Below, one piece after another: positions 1 to 10,167 of a stretch of DNA of 64,000 nucleotides. Every line of letters starts with the position of its first letter. Position 1 is the first letter of the stretch. Source of the DNA: Paulownia fortunei (lineage: Eukaryota > Streptophyta > Magnoliopsida > Lamiales > Paulowniaceae); assembly GCA_019321725.1 (NCBI GenBank), contig CM033113.1, positions 1,302,001 to 1,366,000 of the forward strand, read 5' to 3'. Made by a program: the position numbers and the translations under genes. The notes under the pieces are model-generated. The model was given only the letters and a program-made list of their open reading frames with translations, had not been told where the DNA came from and searched no databases.

Positions 1-1414
1 AGTTTAAAACCCTAGTCGATTCTCAGGATTTGGATTCTCTCAAGCAATCACAGAATCTCATGTATGTATGTATATGTGTGTGTGTATATATATATACCGA
101 TCACATGTGTATTCTTTTTGTATACGAATCTGTCTATTATGCAAAAAAATTGATTAATTGCTTTTATTTGCCTCTTTACGTGCCAAAAATAGTGATTTTA
201 AGGAAATAAATCTGCAGATTGGGAAGATTGCAGGACAGTAATGCAGTATTATCCCACTTTAATGAGTATTCGGAGAATTGCTTTGCAGAAGTGTCTGCGG
301 ATTTTTCTAAGAACGCACGCCTCTTACTATCCATGAAATCGGACCTCGATTACATCTTTCAAAAGCTCAGGTATGCAAAATTATTTTCCCTGCAATTATA
401 ATTAGGATATGTACAGGTTGTTGATATATATAAGTTTTTATTTAATTATTGAAATTCGTGAATTTTATATGATGTAAACTTGGATTTATACAGAAAATGA
501 CTTCTGTGTAAAATGGGATGAGATTTTTTGTTATTCCAATTCTCCCTTGTAGGTCTAGATATTTTGTGGTTAAAAATGATGATGCCTTTTTTTAACATCT
601 CTAATTCCAGTGTTGGCATGTGGTGGACTACAGGAAGAGAAACTCAATTTGAGTGGCTTTGGTTACTTGTGATAGAATGATTCATATAATGATTTTAGTG
701 GATCTCGTGGAATACCCAAAAAGATAATCACAAGCCTATTTGGATTTTGAAATCTCTTTAGCTGGTCTCAAGGGTTTTCCTAAATCTATGTCGAATAGAA
801 TTTGATGGAATGAAAATTTTATTCAAATCCTTTATAAATAAAATGAGCTAGTTCAAACTTACCCCGTATTTGAATTTCTAGATCATCAACCATAAGTTGG
901 TTTTGCAAAATACATCATGAGTTGGAATCTCCACTAATATGATAAAAGTGGTGCTATAATCCCTTTTTCAGCGGCATTCATGTCGCTGTGGCCAGCTGAA
1001 GGAGCTAATCTTCAGAATTTTCACTTTCCGTGATCCCATCTGGTCCTCATTCTCATACTTAAGAAGGAAAAAGATTGCGAGTTTTCTTGCTAAAAAAAAA
1101 TGAATAATAATGTGAGTCTTATCGTTGTTATAGAAGAAACTTTTCTTCAGGTTGAAGTGTGATGTGCCACTTACTGTTGTTTTTGGCCTTCCTGCAAGCG
1201 ATGAGCAGAAATCTCGTCTGTATTATAGTTGTTATGAAATATATCCCTTCAGGAATACAGGTTTACAGATTCAAAAAGCTAGCATGTCATTTAGATTTTG
1301 GATTTTTGTAGGAGCCTGAAGGCAAAGATTGTGGCAACCTATCCAGATGCTTTTCCTGATAATTCAACAATTGAGGCTCTTGATCAAAGACCAGACCTCG
1401 AGTTGCCTAGGTGA
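1..1414 (+). CDS. KxDL motif-containing protein, 3' part (gene enters from left edge)
   Basis: Three coding exons are visible: 1-61 (incomplete at its 5' end), 218-370 and 1312-1414, joined by GT-AG introns; the stop is TGA at 1412-1414. The joined reading frame gives about 105 residues. It contains the KxDL family core: a Gly-Arg-Leu-Gln-Asp segment, then Met-Lys-Ser-Asp-Leu-Asp-Tyr-Ile-Phe (the KxDL-type signature, here K-S-D-L), then a conserved tail with Thr-Tyr-Pro-Asp-Ala-Phe-Pro and an acidic C-terminus. Exon 1 continues upstream of the window, so the start codon is not seen. In animals KxDL proteins are subunits of the BORC/BLOC-1-related complexes that position lysosomes; plant members are small, coiled-coil-like and poorly characterised. 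Identification rests on motif and exon-by-exon similarity. The molecular role in plants is inference. Confidence 0.88.
62..98. repeat. TG/TA microsatellite in KxDL intron
   Basis: Directly after the splice donor the intron runs through GTAT repeats into TG and then TA dinucleotide repeats. It is a simple-sequence tract with no coding content. Confidence 0.8.
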
Positions 1415-2165
1415 TTCTTGCACCGCACATACTTAGAAAATTTATGTTTTCCCTTTTCTCTCTGCCCATCTTCTATTCAAAGTGGGTTGCATCCAGCTTC
1501 TGGAAATATCCATGTTGTCTAGAGCTTTTGTACATTCTGGTGTCGTACTTTGTGAAGTAGTATGGCTCTGTGTTTCAACATTGTCCAAACTCTACTACTT
1601 TAAGATGTGTGCAGCTATGAGAATAGGTGGATCTAAATGATCACATGACCACAACAGGGAATTTATTAATTGTGAAGCTTATCATAAAACTGGCTGTATT
1701 ATCGATGAATGAATCAAGATTTGGACACTGTAAATTGAAATCATCAATTGTCTTGGTGATCAATTTAACGTTTTTGCATTCAATTTTCACTACCTGTGAG
1801 TTTCTCTGTCTAGAATCTGGTCACCTTTTTCTCAAAAGAAGAAAAAGAAAAAGAAAATGCTTCAAATTTGAAACCATTGATAGGTTAAGATTGAGTTAAC
1901 TTTAACAGTTTAATTAGGCATGTGTAATTACCAATTTTCTTGGATAATAATTCCCCTGGAGGTAGGATAATCTGGAGTGGGTGTAACTAACTGTTGCAAG
2001 TGGGATATCCATATTATCTGAGGTAATGATTGGCTGTGATGAAGAATGTGGAATCGACATAAAAAGGTTTTATGAAAAGGGCATAATTTGATGCAACACG
2101 GGCTTCACAAGAGGGTGGAGAAAATCATGAGGTGAAAACTAGTTACTTCGCCCCTTCTCTAACCC
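1415..2165. other. Intergenic / 3' flank of KxDL gene
   Basis: AT-rich sequence after the KxDL stop. The only long open frame, at 1627-1899 (+), has a low-complexity tail and no recognisable domain. The first few hundred bases are probably the 3' UTR. I see no RNA gene or transposon end here. Confidence 0.5.
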
Positions 2166-2269
2166 AATTTAGTTCTGCCTGTAAGTTGATTTCATGGTAC
2201 TGTTAAAACAGGCACCTAATTTAGTTCTGCCTATAAGGTGATTTCATGCTACTGTTAAAACAGGCACTT
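2166..2269. repeat. 52-bp imperfect tandem duplication
   Basis: Two adjacent copies, 2166-2217 and 2218-2269, share the start AATTTAGTTCTGCCT and the end ACTGTTAAAACAGGCAC. Only a few substitutions and a small indel separate them. No coding function is apparent. Confidence 0.85.
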
Positions 2270-5200
2270 GATCAATATATTTCTGCATATTTCACATATT
2301 GAAGTTTTTGTATGGAATGGTATAAAGTTAAAGCTCTTCATATTTTTTCGTCAAGAGATGCAACAAAAATTTCAAGTTAGATTACAAAAAACAACCGCAC
2401 AGATACTTTTTGTAGAGAACCTGACAACCCACTTTTTTGTAAATGATGGAGGCCATGACAATCTCCTGTGTCTCATGCCATCAACACAATTCCACGAATT
2501 CTGCATATCTTCTAGTCCAACAAAAGGTACAAGCCAAAATTACGGCACACCACTAGCATTGTAGAGAGAGAATTCAAATAAATTCCAATACAATGGTGTT
2601 TGTGTGTGAGGAGTGGGGTTGGTAGTGTTGGGGCGGAGAATCTGGGAAGAAAGTGGGGGATAGGCGGCGATGGAGAGGGCATACGTCCGCCTCCCACTCT
2701 TCTCAATTGTTTCTTTCGCAGCCATGTTGTGTTGCTGCCCATCGACATTTACGATACACTCGTGTATCTATTTGTGTGTAACGTTAAAATACAGGTCTGG
2801 GCAGCGGTGGCGCACAGATTTTCAAAATTTGAATTGAAATGGCCGCGGCCACGGTGACTTCCGGATTTGGAAAGTGAACTGTGGAAGCATGTTGACAAAA
2901 ACTGCTAACTTCTTTGATCCGATCCACCAACTTTTATTATTTGAATATACACCGGAAACGGGCTTGTTCCTAGACCCATTAGTGCTGGATTTTGACTTTT
3001 AAATATGGGCCTGATATGTGTGTGGGTCTGTAATGAATTATGATGAGAAAATATACTAATTTTGTGCCAATTATGTTTTTTTAAATATATGCTACAATAT
3101 TCTAGTGACAATACAATAGAAGCGGGATTGAACCTCATCAAGATTTGTGCTAAATAACACAATGATTTTCGTAAAAATGTAGCCAAAGAAAATATTTTTA
3201 GTTACTTTGCAAGCTGCATCAACCTTTCTTTTACTTCTCTCATGGTTTATAAATTTTCATGATTGTCATATTTTCTCATAGTTTGGTTTCATTAAAATTG
3301 AAGGAAAAAACAAAGAAATATACAACTTTTCATAAAATGTTTTCTGTAAATTAAACTTTTTTTTCCCAATGTTTAGCAACTTGAAAGATATTAGTTTTTT
3401 ATATTGTATATTATTTTTAAATTTAATCTAGTACGAAAACAACAACCATCTATTCTCTCACTTTAAGACGGGTTTTTAATAGAAATACCCATAGAGAACT
3501 AAACATATGGATTATATATATATATATATATATATTCTTTCCAAAGTTATTGTTTAACAATTTATAAAATGTTATATTAAAACTCACAAAGAAAGTAATA
3601 ATAATTAAATCTTATTTTCTACGTTTTTAGCTTTTCTGACCGTTGGCCCAAAAGAACCAAAGAAAAAAAAATCCAAACCCTAAACAAGTGAACCTAAACA
3701 ACAAACCCCGCCGCACACACTCCCCTAAAGTCTCCACGGATACTCCTTAAATATGCTTCCAAAACGCTAGCCCTAATTCATATAATTTCACATCATCATC
3801 TCCTCGTCTTCCCACACCCAATCCCATGGCCGGTTCATCCTCCATCTTTTCTTTATCTCCGCCATCCGCTGCCTTTTCTCATGGTTCTTGCTTATAGTGA
3901 ATGAAAAAAAAAAGCGCACCGATGAGGAAGAAATCCCAAGTATAGGAAGTGCCGTATGACACTTTAAAACGCAGCGCTTCGCCGCCGTTCCTCCTTTCCC
4001 ATCCATCGATGCCAAGTTTTTGTCTCTGTGACAGATCTTGTTCATCGGTCGGGACTGCGTGATTTCCGGCGGTTGCTGTGTGTGTGATTTGGAACGGGAC
4101 TCTGAGGTTTCAATCGTTGCTATAAATATATTCTTTTTTAATTTCTATTTTCTTTTACTTTTTCCGCCGTTGGGTGGTTCAATGCCACGTCGCCGGTAGC
4201 CAAAATACTGGTAATGACCTGCGGTGTCATGATTGAACCAAAATCAATTTCATTTTTCGCATGTTGATAGGAACCTGTGGACTGATTATATTACGTTCAT
4301 TCACGGAGCTGGTTTCTGCGATTACATTTTCTTCAATTATAGTGTAGTTTAATGTAATAAGTTATGTATCATATGATTAAACACACGATTGCCCATATGG
4401 TGTTTGGTTGATGGTGTTTTTTCTTCAGATAACTTGAGGCCAATGAGGAATGATTATTTTATCTGGAATTACCGGCTGAACATAATTTTGATGTCAGATC
4501 GACTATCTGAGGCCTCATTTCAAACTACGTACACAACCATTTGTGGTTGTTCCAAATTTTGTTTGACAAAAAGTAATTTCTTATTTGATTCGTATTTTGT
4601 AGATTCATATATAATCGCATAAATAATTATCAATAAGTGAATTAATATTATCTATTCAATAAAAATTTATTTGATTCATTTTTTGATATACAATTCGCCT
4701 ATTAAGTCGTACCAGTTCAAACATTTCCAATAATTTAATAACTAGAGCATGCTTGACTTTTTAAGGTATTTATCTATGTTCACGACTGTCAAGTGCATTT
4801 TTGATTTAGTCGGCTAGTCTATAAGTTATAGAACACAAGTGAGTTGCGAACTTAGTTATTCCTTTATGTCAATAGCTTAGTTTTGAGAGCTTTTTTAGTC
4901 ATGTTTCACAAATCGGATTAATAATGGCTATTGAATACATTCTAAACTAGTGTATGATCAAATTTTACACCTTATGACATGGTTCAAAGTTTCAAAGGTA
5001 TTGAAAACATATTAAGGGCTCACACCATGATGAAGTAGGGATTGCAAGTATATGAGGTATGAATATATGTTATGATGGAGCTTTCACTCAATTTGGACAT
5101 CACAATCTAAACAGTATACAAATTTTAGTCTAGTTACTAAAGTGCCTGTGTATTACCAAAAATCACTTTCCAAAAAAACGTCTTTTAGTAATTTGCATAT

Positions 5201-5509
5201 TTGGCAACAAATAGTCTTTTATAATGTTTAGACTTGTTTCATAATTGATTAAGTACGATCTGATTTTGCAACAAGTACAGAGGTCATCATTTGCATATTT
5301 TTTATGATATATGAGTTTCATCCTGTTTTGGTATTAAAGTATTAGGGCGATTGTTTATGTGAGTGGGTTAATATAAGCATGGTGACTGAGTGGGTTAATA
5401 TAAGTATGGTGACATTTACACGTCATAGTATGCATGGTACACTGACAAATTAACAAGAATAAAAATCTCATTAATCAACAAAAAAATATTTTTACGGACT
5501 CATAAACTC
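2270..5509. other. Intergenic region with gene-like relics, no supported gene
   Basis: Mostly AT-rich. Two patches are richer in G+C and look like decayed 5' gene regions. At 2590-2860 there are competing open frames on both strands and none matches a family I know. At 3640-4130 a short frame from ATG at 3826 stops after 23 Ser/Pro-rich codons, in a context like a leader followed by a transit-peptide-like start. A possible acceptor followed by an open stretch lies at 4429-4622. I could not assemble a gene from any of these. A (TA)n tract lies at 3513-3535. Confidence 0.4.
3513..3535. repeat. (TA)n microsatellite
   Basis: About eleven uninterrupted TA units. Confidence 0.9.
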
Positions 5510-6165
5510 AATTCGTACAAAGTCTTATATACCTTTCATGTCTTTGGAACACATTTCTTCCTAAAGACTTAGGAAAATGATCAGTGATCATATCACTAGT
5601 GATAATATGTTTGAGAACTACTTGACTTTATGCAATGCTTTTTTGAATGAAGTAAAATTTGGTGTCAATATGTTTGGTCCTTCCATGATACTTGGAGATT
5701 CTTAGCATGTGGTAGTGCAACTGTATTATTGCAATTGGCAACAACTTAATGCAGCGTAGATTCTGAAAGAATTTCCTCAATTAGATAGCATCTTAAACTT
5801 TTGTTGTACAAGTAATACACTCAGGTTCTATGGTAGATAAAAAGATACAATTATGTTTTTTGCTACATCAAGTGATAGCAGCGCCTCCCAATAAGAATGC
5901 ATATCTCGATATAGATTTGTACTCATCCCTATCCGTTGATATGTTAATATATCCAATAGCTTTAAATTATCTCTATGGTAGCACAAAGTGGGATCGCTTT
6001 TCTCCTTCAAATATCTAAGTATCCTTTTAGTTGCAGCCCAATGGTCTTGTTTAGCATTATTTTGATATCTAATCACCATTCCAACTGCAAAGCATAGGTC
6101 CGATCGAGTACACATTATTGTGTACATCTAACCTTTTACCACACTTGCATATGGAATCTTAGATA
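5510..6165 (-). mobile_element. Decayed Ty1/copia polyprotein fragment (RT end to RNase H)
   Basis: On the minus strand the segment starting near 6165 resembles the end of a copia reverse transcriptase: a degenerate Ile-Pro-Tyr-Ala-Ser-x-Val run, then Met-Tyr-Thr-Ile-Met-Cys-Thr-Arg-Ser-Asp (family form M-Y-x-M-x-C-T-R-P-D), and a Trp-Ala-Ala-Thr-Lys-Arg-Ile-Leu-Arg-Tyr-Leu-Lys stretch. Further along, between about 5515 and 5720, the RNase H tail motif Thr-Lys-His-Ile-Asp-Thr-Lys-Phe is readable, and after it the Asp-Met-Ile-Thr-Asp and Leu-Gly-Arg positions, with stops and frame changes in between. No LTRs, primer site, integrase or gag could be tied to it, so it is an old fragment and not a functional element. 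The frame is open only over 5828-6127. Confidence 0.85.
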
Positions 6166-8432
6166 TGCGTTCTTTTTTTTTTTATTTATATCTTAGGGCA
6201 CAATTCTTTGCTAAAAATACAATCCATGTACATGAGTGTGTCAATAAGATTAGCATTATACATATGAAATCGTTTTATAATCTTTTTTATATAAGTTTTT
6301 TGAAATAAACTTGAGTTTTTTAAAACGGTCCCGATATATCTTATTATATGTTAAAAATGGGTTAATATTGAGAAAAATATGATTTTTTAAATTCTTCATT
6401 GGAAAAGATGTGAAAAAAAATGGATCATAAAACAATTGACGATTTCACACATTCCTTAACAAAATAGAGTTGCATAAAGAAGGAATTACACACTTTTGGA
6501 TATGATCAGATCAATGATTGCACAAACAAATTTTTCAAATGATATTAGTGGGCATTAGTGAAATGTAAGTGGATGTTGGTAGCCAATGTTAATGGAAGAA
6601 AAAAATGGTCATTTAGTGGGAAATCAAGCTGCTTGTTTCATTCTTTCCTTCTTAAAAGGAAATGTATGGGAAGGTTGAGAGAAGAGAAAAAAACCTTACA
6701 CCACAAGAGCATCCATATTTAGTCAAACATTCTTCTTCATATTTGTTTTCTCAGTATCTCTTAAAATATCATTAGAAGATGTATTCGAGGGCTCAAAATG
6801 TGTAGAAAAAATTGATAAATTATCTAGTAATATTTACTCTAACAAGAAGGATTATGGTTTCATTTAAAAAGTTTATAGTCAACTTGTTCGTCTAAAAGTG
6901 AATCAAATGAATTTTTACTGATAAGGTAAAATTGATTCACTTAGGGGATGCTTGACTCTTACTAAATTATCATCTCTGTTCTCCGCCAAAGCTATGGTCT
7001 TGGCTCATTTCAAGGAAATTATTGTTTATGTTTTTGTGACAATTATTTTGATTGATTGTTGAAAGATAAATTTGTGCAGATTTTTTCATCTTTTATGGTT
7101 TAACTTCTAGAACCAAAAATTAAGCATCATAGAGGTACACATACAGAGACTAAGTGATGTGGAACTAAGCATAGGAATTCCTCAAATACCTATCAGTCAA
7201 CTATAGTGGATATAATTTTAGTAGCATGGTTTTAACACTTAAAATTTTTAATTGTTACCTCCTAATTGCTGAATTTATGCTCCATGATGTGTGGGTTATA
7301 ATTTTTATTTTTTTAATTATTGTGAGTTGGGTTATTAGGAAAGCTAAAACTTGAAACACTTAATTTTCCCAGAACCATTCTTGCATTTTGTTAACTTCTC
7401 AAATTATATTTTTTAAGCCTACATTTTAATTATATTTTTTATTTTATGTTTAAAAAATCTAATCCAAAATATTATTTCAATTAGACTTGACAATACTATT
7501 ATTTATAATATGCAAGACAAACAATTCAAAGTAATTTTTTATTTCCGAATGTAATCTTATCAAAATATTTTATGAAAATGTTTATTTAAATTAAGAGAAA
7601 AAGATGGTGTTTCATTCACAATATTTATAAGGATTAAATACAGTATGTACCCTTGTAGCATGCCTATATTTGCATTCAATCAAGGGAATAAAACCACCCC
7701 TCTCTTTAATGATCTTTTTAACATATTGATCATAATACTTCAACTCTATTATATCATTGTACCATTTACAATTTCATTCCCCATGTTTTGATTTCTATTT
7801 TCATCCGTTATCTAGGAAAATTTGTAAAAAAACCCAAAAAGAATTTCTTTCAATGAAAACCAGAAAAATGGAATATGAAAATTTAAATTAAAAAAATGTT
7901 TATATTCCAGTTGGTACAACATACACATTTCCTCCCATTATTATTTGCAGATCAAGCTGTTCAAATTGTTACGCCATCTTTGCATGTACATTTTGCTTCA
8001 CAAAAATTAGGCTTATAATGCTTTGACTAATGATGAAAAAAACATGTGGGGTTGTGAATTTAAATTTCCTCTACATATTTATATAAAACAATGCAAAATA
8101 AAATGAAAAAGTTTTTCTATCTTTTTATTTTTTTGGAGAATTTTTCTTAGAAAATAGACAAAAAACAGAAAACAAAACATGAGAATGAAATTGTGAATGG
8201 TTACATTTTATATAATGGATTGGAATGTATTATGGTTAATTGCGATTATCGACATACAGCGAGGGGGTGCAAAGTGTAATTAACTCTTTATGTCACTATT
8301 ACACTGCAAATCGCCCGTGAAACACCCTCCATCCTCCCCCCGCTTTTGCCATTTGTATAGCCCCCACCCAAGTACATGCAATTTGACTGTCTTAACTCCT
8401 CACCCTGAATCCATCACGCGAAAAGCTTCGCC
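6166..8432. other. AT-rich intergenic region
   Basis: Strongly AT-rich, with many poly-A/T runs and no open frame of note. The last 200 bases are C-rich and probably belong to the promoter or leader of the following BES1/BZR1-domain gene. Confidence 0.6.
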
Positions 8433-8464
8433 CCCCAACAAATAAGAGCCCCAACAAATAAGAG
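8433..8464. repeat. 16-bp direct tandem repeat in promoter/leader
   Basis: The unit CCCCAACAAATAAGAG occurs twice back to back, about 80 bp upstream of the start codon of the BES1/BZR1-domain gene. Confidence 0.85.
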
Positions 8465-8545
8465 AAATCGACCTGTAGCCAGCCTCTGTGCTGGGACTCT
8501 TTTCTTGCCTGTAAAGAACAGATAAAAAAGTGGAAAAGGTTAATA

Positions 8546-9219
8546 ATGAAGGAGGCTGGGCGAGACAGAGGTGGTGGAAATAATGGGAGTGTGAGAAGTG
8601 CGGTAGAGAAAGAGAGGACTAAGATGAGAGAGAGGCAAAGGAGGTCCATCACAACCAATATCTTCCACGGCCTCCGCAAGCACGGCGGCTACCGCCTCTC
8701 TCCTCGCGCTGACATCAACGAAGTCCTCCGCCATCTTGCCCAAGAAGCCGGCTGGATCGTCGAGCCTGACGGCACCACCTACCGCTCCCCCACCATTTCT
8801 AATGTGCTTGCCTGCTGTAGTGTTTCGTTTTTCTTGCAGTTTTTTTCTTTATATGCTTACCGCTTTGTGATTTGTAGGGAACTAATGCATGCCCACTATG
8901 CGGTGGTGGAAGAAAGAGTGCGCCGCCAACGCCAAGCTGCAGCTACTTGGGCGGCGCAGGAGAATGCTCGACCACGACCTCGCCCCGCCGCGTCACAATC
9001 GGAGACTCCGCCGTGAACAACCTCTCGTCCGGTGGCCTGCCCTCCCTTTCATCAAACAGTGTCATGGCTACAAACGACACGCTTCTGGCCATTTACATGT
9101 GTGGAGCCGCGCCACAAAACGCCTGCGCCTCTGACGCCGCGTATGGGAAAGGACAGCAGTTGTACTTGTTGCATGAGGCTAGTGTGTCCAATCAGAACAC
9201 GCCAGCTGGATCGCCTTGA
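8546..9219 (+). CDS. BES1/BZR1-domain transcription factor-like protein, compact two-exon gene
   Basis: Exon 1 is 8546-8803 and exon 2 is 8878-9219; the 74-bp intron is phase 0. The product is 199 residues. Residues about 18-82 form a BES1/BZR1 N-terminal (bHLH-like DNA-binding) domain: [13 protein letters not shown], then Arg-Ala-Asp-Ile-Asn-Glu-Val-Leu and [13 protein letters not shown]. The Arg-Ala-Asp variant, in place of the Lys-His-Cys-Asp of canonical BZR1, resembles the BZR1 domains fused to beta-amylases (BAM7/BAM8 type). No amylase exons follow. Exon 2 opens with Cys-Pro-Leu-Cys-Gly-Gly-Gly and is Ser/Pro/Gly-rich; I do not see a clear GSK3 site cluster or PEST stretch. If the intron is retained the frame stays open to 9016 with a different tail. 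It could be a functional stand-alone family member or a truncated BAM7/8-like copy. The domain call is sure; the exact subfamily is not. Confidence 0.82.
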
Positions 9220-10167
9220 CGACGCTGTTCTTGAAGTTGAAAACCCGAGACCTTTTTGTCCAATTCCTAAAGTGTCCCTATTGCTTTCCTGATTGTTTAT
9301 TAGGAACTAAAAATACTGGAATATATGTAGCCACTTTTTTAAGTTCTCTTCGTCAATTCTTCTTGATACTGGAGCAATTAATATATATTTGCCGGGTTAT
9401 GGGAAAACTGGAAAGCAATTAAAGAACCATTTGAATGATGATCTTTGTTTGTTGTAGTGTTCAATGGGCTTGTTCTGTTTGTGTGCTCTCACAGGAGAAG
9501 AGACGTGAGTTACCCCAATATGGTCATATTTTACCCTGAGTCCTGATCAGCAGTCTTGGGGTCAGGGCAAGCCGCAAAACGGACCTCTAACCTCCAAGAC
9601 CATGATTTATGTGTTTTGATAAATCATGGCCATTGCGAAATCTATATACATTTCATAATGGTTTATGCATCCATCTTATCAAAACAACCCATTTCTTCGA
9701 AAAAGTAACTGGGGTACACAATATCTCTCACATTAAAACAATAAAAGGACATGGAAACATCAGATAATCTACAAAATGGAACCACAGCCAAATTGATCAT
9801 AATTAATGATGAACACTGCAAGGATTAAATTAGAAAAACAGGTCCCAGTCAAGGGCAAGAATCGGGCATAGCCACTCTTTAACTTTTGTGTATTTCCTAA
9901 AACTAAGTTTACCAGATGTCGGTATAACTGAAAATAAGAAAAACTGCTCACAACTTCTAACTGACTATATGCCTTGGATGATATTAAATTTGAACATACA
10001 ACTTCAACACCGACTAAATGTTTTAAGTGAAACCAGAGGAGCACTTCCGGCAGCCGACCAGGCAAGGAGGTTTAAGAGTCTTTTGAACAACCAGCTTGGC
10101 ATTAGGACCTTACTTGTGCCCACTTTGACCAAACACGATCACTTAAGCCTTCGACATTACCAAATAT
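9220..10167. other. Convergent intergenic region between BES1/BZR1-domain gene and DRT111
   Basis: Holds the 3' flanks of two genes transcribed towards each other. A short perfect inverted repeat lies at 9600-9629. The open frames here have no recognisable domains. Confidence 0.5.
9600..9629. repeat. Perfect 11-bp inverted repeat (hairpin)
   Basis: CCATGATTTAT and ATAAATCATGG are separated by an 8-base spacer. Immediately to the left, GTCTTGG (about 9553) and CCAAGAC (9594-9600) could extend a second, imperfect stem. Plant Pol II genes do not use such hairpins as terminators, so no function is assigned. Confidence 0.75.

Noticed and set aside
2512..2857. Overlapping frames on both strands at 2.5-2.9 kb
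   Set aside because: No frame matches a known family and no splice partner could be found. Kept only as a gene-like patch.
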